64,000 bases of DNA from Thermohalobaculum sp963700775 (GCA_963700775.1 CAVOYU010000012.1:62001-126000); one strand, 5' to 3'; counted from the stretch's first letter, positions 1 to 11,997 are shown. The notes: generated by a model not told the origin, from the letters alone. A program made the numbers and translations.

Positions 1-382
1 CCGCGATATCGTCGTCGGAGTAGCCGAAATGGTGCGCGATCTCGTGTACCAGGATATGGGCGATGAGCTGGCCGAGCGGAACATCGCCGCGCTCGGCCCA
101 CTCATCGAGGATCGGACGGCGGTAGAGCCAGACCGTGTCGGGCAGGGTGCCGGACGCGGTCACCGACTTCTGGGTCAATGCGACACCCTGATAGAGTCCG
201 GTCAGCTCGAACGGGTCCTCGATCCCCATATCGTCCAGCACATCGTCATCCGGGAAGTCGGCGACCCGGATCAACAGGCCCTCGCATTGATGCCGAAACA
301 ACTCCGGCATGTCGGCGAAGGCGGCCTTGGCAAGTCGCTCGACGTCGGCGAGGGTAGGTGCGGTGAGGTCGTCAGGCGGCAT
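1..382 (-). CDS. Zincin-like metallopeptidase family protein (3' end cut by window)
   Basis: The 127 visible residues begin MPPDDLTAPTLADVERLAK and contain HEIAHHFG at residues 113-120, the HExxHxxG zinc signature of small possible zinc metallopeptidases (PF06262 type). These proteins are usually about 130 aa, so only the last few residues lie outside the window. The start at 382 is chosen because AAGGAG sits at good distance; an ATG five bases upstream is in another frame. His113, His117 and Glu114 would be the metal ligands and general base. The substrate of this family is unknown. No signal peptide is visible, so it should be cytoplasmic. It is the last gene of the minus-strand group and follows glnA after a terminator, so it is probably transcribed separately. 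Confidence 0.85.
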   Translation of the reverse strand, partial: MPPDDLTAPTLADVERLAKAAFADMPELFRHQCEGLLIRVADFPDDDVLDDMGIEDPFELTGLYQGVALTQKSVTASGTLPDTVWLYRRPILDEWAERGDVPLGQLIAHILVHEIAHHFGYSDDDIA

Positions 383-744
383 CGCATCGCTCCTTGCGGG
401 GCGGGGTGCCGGTCGGAACCCCTCAGTCGCGGAAGGTAGCCTTTCTGTCGACGCCATCAAAGCACCCGTTGCCGAGGCAGCAGCGCTTGAATGCGCCACA
501 CGGAACCGCTGGGGCGGGGGGTCGTTGTGGCCGAGCTTCTCGACCGGCTCCACTTCGCTGCCGCGAAGAAGGCCGTGCCCGCGCTTGACGGAAGTCTTGG
601 ACGGGTAGCCCTGGCGACTTTTATAATTGCGCTCGATACGATGGCAGGTCGGTGATGTTGCGGTCTCTGCGCATGGCCGCCTCCGTTGTCATCCGGTCGC
701 CGTAGCCGCGCCGGGTAGCATCACGGGAGCACGAACACCACAGG
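383..744. other. Intergenic stretch with a possible SEC-C-like remnant
   Basis: No intact gene is seen between the metallopeptidase start and the glnA terminator. On the minus strand the metallopeptidase frame stays open upstream to about position 640. At about 500-532 it encodes GHNDPPPQRFR, which resembles a SEC-C zinc motif (GRNDPCPCGSGKRFK) that has lost its cysteines and a few residues. No start codon with a ribosome site supports expression, so I treat it as a possible decayed fragment or as upstream leader DNA. Confidence 0.25.
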
Positions 745-768
745 AAAGGGCCCCTTTCGGGGCCCCTT
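745..768 (-). terminator. Rho-independent terminator of glnA
   Basis: Read on the minus strand, GGGGCCCC-GAAA-GGGGCCC forms a very stable hairpin with a GAAA tetraloop, followed by TTTCC. It begins about 20 bases after the glnA stop codon and closes the glnBA transcript. Confidence 0.8.
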
Positions 769-788
769 CGGATGCCTCCCCTGCCTGA

Positions 789-2198
789 TCAGCAGGAATA
801 GTACATCTGGTACTCGATCGGGTGCGGCGTGTGCTCGTAGGCATAGACCTCCTCCCACTTCAGGTCCATGTAGCCCTCGATCTGGCCGCGGGTGAAGACG
901 TCGCCAGCCAGCAGGAAGTCCATGTCGGCCTCAAGGCAGCCGAGCGCCTCGCGCAGGCTCCCGCAGACGGTCGGGATGCCGGCCAGCTCCTCGGGCGGCA
1001 GGTCGTAGAGATCCTTGTCCGCGGCCTCGCCGGGATGGACCTTGTTCTTGATCCCGTCCAGCCCCGCCAGCAGCAGGGCCGACATGGCGAGGTAGGGGTT
1101 GGCCGATGGGTCGGGAAACCGGGTCTCGACACGCTTTGCCTTCGGGCTCTCGGTCCAGGGAATACGGACGGAGGCGGAGCGGTTACGGGCCGAATAGGCC
1201 AGCAGCACCGGCGCCTCGAAGCCCGGGATCAGCCGCTTGTAGCTGTTCGTGCCTGGGTTGGTCAGCGCATTCAGTGCCTTGGCATGCTTCAGCACGCCGC
1301 CGATGTACCACAATGCCTCCTCAGAGAGGTCTGCATACTGGTCGCCGGCGAACAGCGGCTTGCCGTCCTTCCAGATCGACTGGTTCACATGCATGCCGGT
1401 GCCGTTGTCGCCCTTGATCGGCTTCGGCATGAAGGTCACCGACTTGCCGTAAGCATGCGCCACGTTGTGGATCACATACTTGTACTTCTGCAGCGCGTCG
1501 GCCTGTTCGGTCAGCCCGCCGAAGATCATGCCGAGCTCGTGCTGGCAGGACGCCACCTCGTGGTGATGCTTGTCGACCTTCATGCCCATGCGCTTCATGG
1601 TCGAGAGCATCTCCGAGCGGATGTCCTGAGCCGCGTCGGTCGGGTTCACCGGGAAGTAGCCGCCCTTGACGCCGGGCCGGTGGCCCATATTGCCCATCTC
1701 GTATTCGGTGTCCGAGTTCCACGAGCCGTCGATGGCATCGACTTCGAACGAGACCTTGTTCATGCCGACATGGAAGCGCACGTCGTCGAACATGAAGAAC
1801 TCGGCCTCGGGGCCCCAGTACGAGGTGTCGCCGATGCCCGAACTCTTCAGGTAGCGCTCGGCCTTGATCGCGGTGGCGCGCGGGTCGCGGTCATAGAGCT
1901 CGCCAGTGTCGGGCTCGACCACGGTGCAGAACAGCGCCAGCGTCTTCTCGGCGTAGAACGGGTCGATATAGGCACTGTCGACGTCCGGCATCAGCTTCAT
2001 GTCCGACTGGTCGATCGACTTCCAGCCGGCGATCGACGAGCCGTCGAACATCCAGCCCTCGTCGGCCCAGTCCTCGTCGACGACGTCGGAAATGGCGGTC
2101 ACATGCTGCATCTTGCCGCGCGGGTCGGTGAAGCGGAGATCGACATAGGCGATCTCCTCGTCCTTGATCCTCTTGGCGAGATCGGCTGACTTGCTCAT
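789..2198 (-). CDS. glnA: Glutamine synthetase type I
   Basis: GlnA makes glutamine from glutamate, ammonia and ATP in the cytoplasm as a dodecamer; it is the main ammonium-assimilating enzyme. The 469 aa length is normal for GSI. Visible motifs are FDGSSIAGW (51-59), the metal-ligand segment EAEFF (131-135), HHHEVA (211-216), GTGMH (266-270) and the NPGTNSYKRL segment near 320. Tyr398 in KDLYDLPPEE matches the adenylylation tyrosine of GSI-beta enzymes, so control by the GlnE/P-II system is expected. It lies 82 bases downstream of glnB on the same strand, forming a glnBA operon transcribed from the sigma-54-type promoter upstream of glnB and ended by the hairpin at 745-768. Confidence 0.97.
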   Translation of the reverse strand: MSKSADLAKRIKDEEIAYVDLRFTDPRGKMQHVTAISDVVDEDWADEGWMFDGSSIAGWKSIDQSDMKLMPDVDSAYIDPFYAEKTLALFCTVVEPDTGELYDRDPRATAIKAERYLKSSGIGDTSYWGPEAEFFMFDDVRFHVGMNKVSFEVDAIDGSWNSDTEYEMGNMGHRPGVKGGYFPVNPTDAAQDIRSEMLSTMKRMGMKVDKHHHEVASCQHELGMIFGGLTEQADALQKYKYVIHNVAHAYGKSVTFMPKPIKGDNGTGMHVNQSIWKDGKPLFAGDQYADLSEEALWYIGGVLKHAKALNALTNPGTNSYKRLIPGFEAPVLLAYSARNRSASVRIPWTESPKAKRVETRFPDPSANPYLAMSALLLAGLDGIKNKVHPGEAADKDLYDLPPEELAGIPTVCGSLREALGCLEADMDFLLAGDVFTRGQIEGYMDLKWEEVYAYEHTPHPIEYQMYYSC

Positions 2199-2280
2199 GG
2201 GTAGTCCCTTCTGTTCCTCGGATGGGGTTTGTGTTACTGGCGGCGGGCCGCCGGACGGTCTGGCGGGCGGGGCAGGGCGC

Positions 2281-2619
2281 TCAGAGCGCGTCCGCGCCCT
2301 CCTCGCCGGTGCGAATGCGGATCGCCTGCTCGACGTTGGAAACGAAGATCTTGCCGTCGCCGATCTTGCCGGTCTTGGCGGCGCCGACGATGGCCTCGAT
2401 CACGCTGTCGAGCTGATCGTCGGCGATGACGACCTCGATCTTCACCTTGGGCAGGAAGTCCACGACATACTCGGCGCCGCGGTAGAGCTCGGTATGGCCC
2501 TTCTGGCGGCCGAAGCCCTTGGCTTCGAGCACCGAGAGGCCCTGGATGCCGACCTCCTGGAGTGCCTCCTTGACCTCGTCGAGCTTGAACGGCTTGATGA
2601 TGGCTTCGACCTTCTTCAC
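2281..2619 (-). CDS. glnB: Nitrogen regulatory protein P-II
   Basis: P-II is a trimeric signal protein that reads 2-oxoglutarate, ATP/ADP and uridylylation state and controls GlnE and NtrB. The 112 aa length is canonical. The T-loop carries Tyr51 in RGAEYVVDF, the uridylylation target of GlnD, and the C-terminal half has KIGDGKIFV, the B-loop nucleotide-binding region. Start at 2619 is MKKVEAIIKPFKL, the usual P-II opening, with an AGGGAGAG ribosome site. It is the first gene of glnBA. GlnK is the close alternative, but no amtB is adjacent and linkage to glnA favours GlnB. Confidence 0.95.
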   Translation of the reverse strand: MKKVEAIIKPFKLDEVKEALQEVGIQGLSVLEAKGFGRQKGHTELYRGAEYVVDFLPKVKIEVVIADDQLDSVIEAIVGAAKTGKIGDGKIFVSNVEQAIRIRTGEEGADAL

Positions 2620-2692
2620 CGGGCTCTCCCTTTGTACCTATGGGCGCATGGCAGGCCGTCCCGCCGTGCGCATGGATCTCTGGCAGACGACA

Positions 2693-2708
2693 TGCAGGGA
2701 GCGTGCCA
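2693..2708 (-). promoter_or_regulatory. Sigma-54 promoter for glnBA
   Basis: On the minus strand TGGCACG-CTCC-CTGCA matches the -24/-12 consensus TGGCACG-N4-TTGCA at all but one position, with the required ten bases between GG and GC. Transcription would begin near 2682, giving a leader of about 60 bases before glnB. RpoN with NtrC is the expected control of glnBA in many proteobacteria; that part is family knowledge. Confidence 0.8.
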
Positions 2709-2789
2709 GTTCTTGAGGTCGCTGGAATCGTTGGCTAAAATGACCCATGGTCAAGCCGTCAGTGCGAACGCCCTGAAGTGGCGCCAAAG

Positions 2790-2810
2790 AAATAGGCATT
2801 CTGCCTATTT
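2790..2810. promoter_or_regulatory. Perfect 9-bp inverted repeat upstream of glnB and nnr
   Basis: AAATAGGCA-TTC-TGCCTATTT is a perfect palindrome (9-bp arms, 3-bp spacer) in an AT-rich patch of an otherwise GC-rich region. It lies about 82 bases upstream of the -24 element, an ordinary position for an activator of a sigma-54 promoter. It does not match the enteric NtrC consensus well. It could also serve the divergent nnr gene. The bound protein is not known from the sequence. Confidence 0.55.
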
Positions 2811-2966
2811 TGTAATCACCTGTGCGGCTTTGCCGATACAGCGGCCGCCGTGTCTTGACCGGCGAGCGGCTATCGACACCAATGTCCCGGATCCGGTCCG
2901 GGACATTGCCGGATCGAAGGCAATTGAAGCACCGGCTCAAGTCCGGGGCGGGCTAGCGGGGCGCCT

Positions 2967-4538
2967 ATGACCGAACTCCTGACCGCCGCCCAGATGCGCG
3001 CCATTGAGGAGGCCGCCATCGCGTCGGGCGAGGTGACCGGCCTCGAACTGATGGAGCGGGCGGGAAGGGGCGTGGTCGAGGCGATCTTGGACTGGCGCCC
3101 CGAGCTGGCGACGGCGCCGCACCGGGCGGTCGTGCTCTGCGGCCCCGGAAACAATGGCGGCGATGGCTTCGTGGTGGCGCGGCTGCTGAAGCAGCGCGGC
3201 TGGGAGGTGGAGGTCTTCCTCTACGGCGACGAGAAGAAGCTGCCGCCGGATGCGGCGGAGAACTGCCGGCGGTGGCGGGTGTTGGGGGAGGTGCGGCCAT
3301 TCTCCCAACTTGCCGTGAATCCTGAGCCGTGCGACGTGCGAATTGATGCCCTGTTCGGAACTGGACTTCGACGAGCGCTACCGTCCGATTTACTCTGCGC
3401 AGACGAGGAAGCCTCGCGCGATGAAGATGGTAGCTGGACCGGAGGATGCGGAGTCGCTGTCGATATCCAATCTGGCCGGTGTGCGGACTCAGGCAAGGAA
3501 TTGGGCGGAGAGCACGGCTCGCTCTATTCTGAGCTTGTCGTCACGTTCCAATCGAGGAAGATCGGTCATTTCCTCAATCAGACCGATAGGAGCGGGCGAG
3601 AGATCCGCTGTGTCGATCTGGGCATGGGGAAGTATGTCGATCGGTACTTAATCGACCATCCCGACGAAGTCGCCCAGAGCGTGCGACCTTGGCTTCGAAG
3701 GCTTCGCAAGCCGGAGGCCGGCCATCAGCACAAATACTCCCACGGCCATGCCCTGATCCTCTCCGGCGGCGTCGGCAAGGGCGGGGCCGCCCGGCTTGCC
3801 GCCCGTGGCGCGCTCCGGATCGGGGCGGGGCTCGTGACCCTTGGCCCGCCGCCCGCGGCCATCATCGAGAACGCCGCGCAGCTCAACGCAATCATGCTGC
3901 GGCCCGTTGCCGGTGCCGATGCGCTGGCCGAGATCCTGACGGACGTGCGTTTCAACGCCCTCTGCGTTGGCCCCGGCCTCGGGCTGGGGGCGCACACGCT
4001 GGGGCTGGTGGCCGCCACCCTGGCGGCGCGGCGCGGCACGGTTCTGGATGCCGATGCGCTGACGAGCTTCGCCGAGGACCCGGCAAAACTCTTCGCCCTG
4101 CTGCACCCGGCCTGCGTCCTGACCCCGCATATGGGCGAGTTCGCGCGCCTGTTCCCGGACATTGCCGCGAAGCTCGCAGCCCCGGCCGCCAAGGGCCCCG
4201 CCTTTTCCAAGGTGGACGCCGCCCGCGAGGCCGCTGCCCGCGCCGGCTGCGTGGTGTTGCTCAAGGGGCCCGACACGGTGATCGCCGATCCGCATGGCAG
4301 GGCGGCCATCAACTCCGCCCACTACGATCGCGCGGCGCCCTGGCTCGCCACCGCCGGATCGGGCGATGTGCTTGCCGGGATGATCACCGGCCTACTCGCC
4401 CGCGGCTTCCCGCCCACGGCTGCCGCCGAAACCGCCGCCTGGCTGCAAGTGGAGGCGGCCAGGAAGTTCGGCCCGGGCCTGATCGCTGAGGACATTCCGG
4501 AGATGATTCCCGCTATATTCCGGGACCTCGGGCTCTGA
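2967..4538 (+). CDS. nnr: Bifunctional NAD(P)H-hydrate epimerase / ADP-dependent NAD(P)H-hydrate dehydratase
   Basis: This 523 aa protein repairs damaged NADHX and NADPHX. The N-terminal YjeF_N epimerase domain (about 1-215) has GPGNNGGDGFVVARLL and IDALFGTGL. The C-terminal dehydratase (about 245-520, ribokinase-like) has LTPHMGEF and the catalytic TAGSGDVLAGMITG. In the epimerase the near-invariant VDIPSG reads VDIQSG. The stretch encoding roughly residues 110-245 (bases 3300-3700) is plainly lower in GC and uses codons such as GGA, CGA and TTA that are rare in the flanks, so it may have been replaced by recombination. The gene is divergent from glnBA. Function is confident; full epimerase activity is less sure. 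Confidence 0.9.
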   Translation: MTELLTAAQMRAIEEAAIASGEVTGLELMERAGRGVVEAILDWRPELATAPHRAVVLCGPGNNGGDGFVVARLLKQRGWEVEVFLYGDEKKLPPDAAENCRRWRVLGEVRPFSQLAVNPEPCDVRIDALFGTGLRRALPSDLLCADEEASRDEDGSWTGGCGVAVDIQSGRCADSGKELGGEHGSLYSELVVTFQSRKIGHFLNQTDRSGREIRCVDLGMGKYVDRYLIDHPDEVAQSVRPWLRRLRKPEAGHQHKYSHGHALILSGGVGKGGAARLAARGALRIGAGLVTLGPPPAAIIENAAQLNAIMLRPVAGADALAEILTDVRFNALCVGPGLGLGAHTLGLVAATLAARRGTVLDADALTSFAEDPAKLFALLHPACVLTPHMGEFARLFPDIAAKLAAPAAKGPAFSKVDAAREAAARAGCVVLLKGPDTVIADPHGRAAINSAHYDRAAPWLATAGSGDVLAGMITGLLARGFPPTAAAETAAWLQVEAARKFGPGLIAEDIPEMIPAIFRDLGL

Positions 4539-4706
4539 TCGCCTGATGTCGCGGCACCCTGCGGCACCCAGCTCTGTCCGCAATGTCGCCGACGGCTGGA
4601 GAGCAGCGGAAATTCCCGTTCATTTCCCTCTATCGCCCGCCAAATCGGCTTGCTATAGGGGGGCCGGTTTTGCACCCTTCGGGTTCATCCGCGGGGCATG
4701 CGGCGC

Positions 4707-4791
4707 GCGGGCGTGGTGGAACTGGTAGACACGCGAGATTTAGGTTCTCGTGCCGCAAGGCGTGGGGGTTCAAGTCCCTCCGCCCGCACCA
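4707..4791 (+). tRNA. tRNA-Leu (anticodon UAG)
   Basis: An 85-base cloverleaf: acceptor GCGGGCG pairs with CGCCCGC, the anticodon stem CGAGA/TCTCG encloses loop TTTAGGT with anticodon TAG, and a long variable arm (TGCCGCAAGGCG) marks a class II tRNA. The T-arm has GGTTCAAGTCC and the CCA end is encoded. Confidence 0.95.
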
Positions 4792-4864
4792 CCGGGCCCC
4801 GCGCGGCGCGACGAGCAGAATGAGGTCCGGCCGAATTGGCCGGCGCGAATTGAAGGACGGGTCA

Positions 4865-6196
4865 ATGCAGGTGACCGAAACCAAGGCCGAGGGCCTGAGG
4901 CGCGAATATTCCGTGGTCGTTCCGGCCGCGAGGCTCGAGGAGAAGACCACCGAGAAGCTCATGACCGTGCGGTCGGGCTTCCAGATGAAGGGCTTCCGCA
5001 AGGGCAAGGCGCCGCTGCCGCTCCTGAAGAAGATGTTTGGGAAGTCGGTGATGGGCGAGGTCGTGCAGGAAACCGTCGAGCAGACGGTTGCCGATCACCT
5101 AAAGGATGCCGGCCACCGCCCGGCGCAGCAGCCCGAGATCAAGATCGTCAACGAGAAGTATGACGAGGGCGATGACCTGACCGTCGAGTTCGGCTATGAC
5201 TGCTTGCCCGAAGTGCCCGAGGTCGATTTCTCGGCGGTCAAGCTCGAGCGCCGGGTCGTGGCGGTCGATGACGCTTCGGTGGACGAGGCGCTCGGCAAGC
5301 TCGCCGACGGCTCCACCAACTACGAGGCGCGCGGCAAGACCGCGAAGTCGAAGGACGGCGATCAGCTTGTCATGGATTTCGTCGGAAAGATTGATGGCGA
5401 AGCCTTCGAGGGCGGCTCGGCCGAGGACTACCCGCTGGTGCTGGGTTCCAGCTCGTTCATCCCAGGCTTCGAGGATCAGCTCGTCGGCGCCAAGACCGGA
5501 GAGGTCCGCGAGGTCAAGGTAACCTTCCCGGCGGACTACGGCGCAAAGAACCTTGCCGGCAAGGACGCGGTCTTCGAGGTCACCGTGAAGGAAGTGCGGG
5601 CGCCTCAGGCGGCCCCGATCGACGACGATCTGGCAAAGCGTTACGGGTCCGAGACCCTGGACGAGCTGAAGACCCAGATCCGCGAGCGGATTGCCGCCGA
5701 GTTCTCGGACACCGCGCGCTCGCTGATCAAGCGCCGGTTGCTGGATGCCCTGGACGAGTTGGTGACCTTCGAGCTGCCGCCTTCGCTGGTCGAGGCCGAG
5801 GCGAAGTCGATCGCCCATCAGCTCTGGCACGAGGACAACCCGGATCACCAGGGCCACGACCACCCGGCTATCGAGCCGACCGACGAGCACAACAAGCTCG
5901 CCGAGCGCCGCGTGCGCCTCGGCCTGCTGCTGGCCGAGGTCGGTTCCAGGGAGAAGGTCGAGATCACCGAGCAGGAGATGGGTCAGGCGGTGATGGCCCA
6001 GGCCCGCCGCTATCCCGGCCAGGAGCGCGAGTTCTTCGAGTTCGTGAAGCAGAACCGTCAGATGCTGGAACAGATCAGGGCGCCGATCTTCGAGGACAAG
6101 GTGGTGGATCTGATCCTCGGCAAGGCAAACGTCACCGAGACCTCGGTGTCAAAGGCCGACTTCGAGAAGGAGCTCGAGGCGCTGGACGAGGAGTGA
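4865..6196 (+). CDS. tig: Trigger factor, ribosome-associated chaperone
   Basis: Trigger factor binds the ribosomal exit tunnel through L23 and shields nascent chains; it also has peptidyl-prolyl isomerase activity. The 443 aa protein has the ribosome-docking loop GFRKGKAP at 43-50, an FKBP-type domain at about 155-245 (DFVGKIDGEAFEGG, FIPGFEDQLVG) and a helical C-terminal chaperone domain. The start at 4865 gives the canonical opening MQVTETKAEGLRREY with an AAGGA ribosome site; the frame is open further upstream, but that stretch runs through the tRNA-Leu gene. It is first in the order tig-clpP-clpX-lon, and a terminator separates it from clpP. Confidence 0.96.
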   Translation: MQVTETKAEGLRREYSVVVPAARLEEKTTEKLMTVRSGFQMKGFRKGKAPLPLLKKMFGKSVMGEVVQETVEQTVADHLKDAGHRPAQQPEIKIVNEKYDEGDDLTVEFGYDCLPEVPEVDFSAVKLERRVVAVDDASVDEALGKLADGSTNYEARGKTAKSKDGDQLVMDFVGKIDGEAFEGGSAEDYPLVLGSSSFIPGFEDQLVGAKTGEVREVKVTFPADYGAKNLAGKDAVFEVTVKEVRAPQAAPIDDDLAKRYGSETLDELKTQIRERIAAEFSDTARSLIKRRLLDALDELVTFELPPSLVEAEAKSIAHQLWHEDNPDHQGHDHPAIEPTDEHNKLAERRVRLGLLLAEVGSREKVEITEQEMGQAVMAQARRYPGQEREFFEFVKQNRQMLEQIRAPIFEDKVVDLILGKANVTETSVSKADFEKELEALDEE

Positions 6197-6215
6197 AAGC
6201 GCCGGCAGTGATTCT

Positions 6216-6250
6216 GGGCCGCGGCGGTTTCCGATCGCCGCGGCCCTTTT
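6216..6250 (+). terminator. Rho-independent terminator after tig
   Basis: GGGCCGCGGCG and CGCCGCGGCCC form an 11-bp perfect stem around a 9-base loop, followed by TTTT. It starts 20 bases after the tig stop and should separate tig from clpP transcription. Confidence 0.88.
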
Positions 6251-6357
6251 GTCTTTCGCCCGCCCTTGTCGCTGGCGGATCCAAGGATTAAACCTGATCT
6301 AAACAATTGCACCGGCCAAATCGCCGGGGCGTCGGAGGCGGAGCAGGACAAAAAATC

Positions 6358-6984
6358 ATGAGAGACCCGATCGACACCTACGCCAACCTCTTCATGCCCT
6401 TCGTCATCGAGCAGACGGCGCGCGGCGAGCGGTCCTATGACATCTATTCCAGGCTCCTGAAAGAGCGGATCATTTTCCTCTCCGGCCCGGTGCAGGACCA
6501 GCTGGCGACGCTCATGGTGGCGCAGTTGCTGTTTCTGGAATCGGAGAATCCGAAGAAGGAAATCGCGATGTACATCAACAGCCCCGGAGGCATCGTAAGT
6601 TCTGGGCTTTCGATCTATGACACGATGCAGTACATCCGCTGCCCGATCTCGACTGTCTGTACGGGGCAGGCCGCTTCCATGGGCTCGCTGCTGCTCGCGG
6701 CGGGGGAGAAGGACATGCGTTTCTCGCTACCCAACAGTCGGATCATGGTCCATCAGCCCTCGGGCGGTTTCCAGGGCCAGGCGTCGGACATCGCCATTCA
6801 CGCCAAGGAGATCCTCGAGTTGAAGGAGCGCCTGAACCAGATCTACGTGAAGCACTGCGGACAGGAATACGACACTGTCGACAAGGCGCTGGACCGCGAC
6901 TTCTTCATGACCCCGGAGCAGGCGAAGGAGTGGGGGCTGATCGATCGAATTGTCGACAAAAGGCCCGAACCCGAGGCTGCGTAG
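6358..6984 (+). CDS. clpP: ATP-dependent Clp protease proteolytic subunit
   Basis: ClpP forms the two-ring serine-protease barrel that degrades substrates fed by ClpX or ClpA. The 208 aa product shows the catalytic triad as Ser107 in GQAASMGS, His132 in MVHQPSGG and Asp181 in LDRDFFM. The start at 6358 (MRDPIDTYANLFMPFVIEQT) is the typical ClpP opening; a TTG codon 51 bases upstream is in frame but unlikely. The short N-terminal propeptide is normal. It precedes clpX by 131 bases and they probably share a promoter. Confidence 0.97.
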   Translation: MRDPIDTYANLFMPFVIEQTARGERSYDIYSRLLKERIIFLSGPVQDQLATLMVAQLLFLESENPKKEIAMYINSPGGIVSSGLSIYDTMQYIRCPISTVCTGQAASMGSLLLAAGEKDMRFSLPNSRIMVHQPSGGFQGQASDIAIHAKEILELKERLNQIYVKHCGQEYDTVDKALDRDFFMTPEQAKEWGLIDRIVDKRPEPEAA

Positions 6985-7115
6985 CGCCTCGCGCCCGCGC
7001 GAGGTGACACGGATCGCCATAGGCGGTATGATGTAATTTGGCCGGATTCGGCGTCTGCCGTTTTCGCCACGGTCAGGGTTGGCCATTCGGTGAGGGTAAC
7101 CGTCCGGAGATAACG

Positions 7116-8381
<1,266 letters not shown>

Positions 8382-8544
8382 TCCGTCCCGGCGCGGAGTG
8401 TTTGGCCGTACGTGCAGGTTGTTCCGGACCAGGACTTAGTCCGTGCCGAACCTTGAAATCCCCCCTTCGGCGGGCCAAGTTCGTTCGCATACATGATCGA
8501 GAACGGGCCTTTGCCGCCCGCTCCGACACATTGAGGCAGCAGTC

Positions 8545-10950
<2,406 letters not shown>

Positions 10951-11035
10951 CTGTTTGCCGCAGAAGAGTCTAGGAAAAGGGATCGCCTGTGACGTGAGCG
11001 CCCCTTGTCTTTTGAGTTGCGCGCCTCGCATGCAG

Positions 11036-11064
11036 TTGACCCGCCGGGCCGGCGGCCCGATAAG
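11036..11064 (+). promoter_or_regulatory. Sigma-70-type promoter for tRNA-Val
   Basis: TTGACC, a 17-base spacer and GATAAG match the -35/-10 pattern, with the -10 ending ten bases before the first tRNA base. The GC-rich spacer and discriminator are typical of stable RNA promoters. Confidence 0.6.
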
Positions 11065-11073
11065 GCGGGCTGA

Positions 11074-11149
11074 GGGCGGTTAGCTCAGTTGGTAGAGCGC
11101 CTCGTTTACACCGAGGATGTCGGGAGTTCGAGTCTCTCACCGCCCACCA
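11074..11149 (+). tRNA. tRNA-Val (anticodon UAC)
   Basis: A 76-base cloverleaf: acceptor GGGCGGT pairs with ACCGCCC, the anticodon stem CCTCG/CGAGG encloses TTTACAC with anticodon TAC, the T-arm has AGTTCGAGTCT, and the CCA end is encoded. Confidence 0.95.
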
Positions 11150-11323
11150 GAGTTCGTGTACTCGCTTGGTATCGCGTGACAATCCGGATTTGCAATGTCG
11201 TGTCGGCCGCGGCGGACGTGTCCTGCCGTAGACCAAGCTGAGTCTCGCGCGCAGCCCACGATCCAATCGGCAGCCGATGCCAGATCGTTGGCGATATGTG
11301 TGGGTGGCGGGGTCAGCCGTCTC

Positions 11324-11615
11324 TCATCGCCCGCGCAGTATTTGCCCGTCCTGACAAGCGCCCTTCACCCGGGCGGCCAGTGCATCTCCGATGTCGGACT
11401 CGTCGTCGTAGCCGACCATCACTGCCTCGGCTGGCGTGCGGCCGAGGGCCGAGACGGCGTTCAGGAAGAAGCCTGGCTCGGGCTTTCCGACATTATTCGC
11501 CCCACAGCGGCTGGTGTATCGCCTCCAACGCGCCGGGAAGCGGCCAGTCGCCCACATAGATGACCCCGACGATATCGAGCAGTACGCCGCCGATACGGAT
11601 CGCCGAATGGTCCAT
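11324..11615 (-). pseudogene. Decayed HAD-IIA phosphatase gene
   Basis: Two adjacent minus-strand frames hold the two ends of one family. The 5' part (11615-11493) reads MDHSAIRIGGVLLDIVGV then IYVGDWPLPGALEAI, the start of HAD-IIA enzymes, but DxDG is DIVG, so the second catalytic aspartate is lost. The 3' part (about 11494-11324, another frame) reads VGKPEPGFFLNAVSALG and AVMVGYDDESDIGDALAA, the motif IV region, again with a changed residue (normally VGDD). About 150 central residues are missing at the junction and the C-terminus is short. It is a remnant with a large internal deletion and a frameshift, lying between two tRNA genes. Confidence 0.75.
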
Positions 11616-11800
11616 CTCCGCCTCCCGGATATCGTGGCCGATGTCTTCCCGGAGACTCGCGCCGGAGACACCAGAGTCAGCGAGCGACGGCCGTGCGCAA
11701 GGCAACCGGAACCGCCCATTGAATCACTTGACGCCGCAACGGCCCTTCCCTAAAAGGCTCGCACCTCCGGAGCCGGGCGCTTCGGCTAGGGCGACGTAAT

Positions 11801-11877
11801 GCGGTGGTAGCTCAGTCGGTTAGAGTACCGGCCTGTCACGCCGGGGGTCGCGGGTTCGAGTCCCGTCCACCGCGCCA
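11801..11877 (+). tRNA. tRNA-Asp (anticodon GUC)
   Basis: A 77-base cloverleaf: acceptor GCGGTGG pairs with CCACCGC, the anticodon stem CCGGC/GCCGG encloses CTGTCAC with anticodon GTC, the T-arm has GGTTCGAGTCC, and the CCA end is encoded. Confidence 0.96.
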
Positions 11878-11997
11878 CGTCCCGAGGCATCTCCAAAGCT
11901 ATTCCATTCGCTGCCCTTGAAGTGGTCCGCCGACCCGCTTTGCAGCGACCAATCTTCGCAGGCACCGACTATTTGCACCGGCTGCGCGGGGGCCGAG

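Noticed and set aside
822..2189. Long plus-strand open frame opposite glnA
   Set aside because: It is the antisense shadow of glnA; high GC keeps opposite frames open, and it has no recognisable domain or ribosome site.
8440..8480. Heat-shock promoter for lon
   Set aside because: CTTGAAA is present, but no acceptable -10 element lies at the right distance, so I mention it only in the lon entry.
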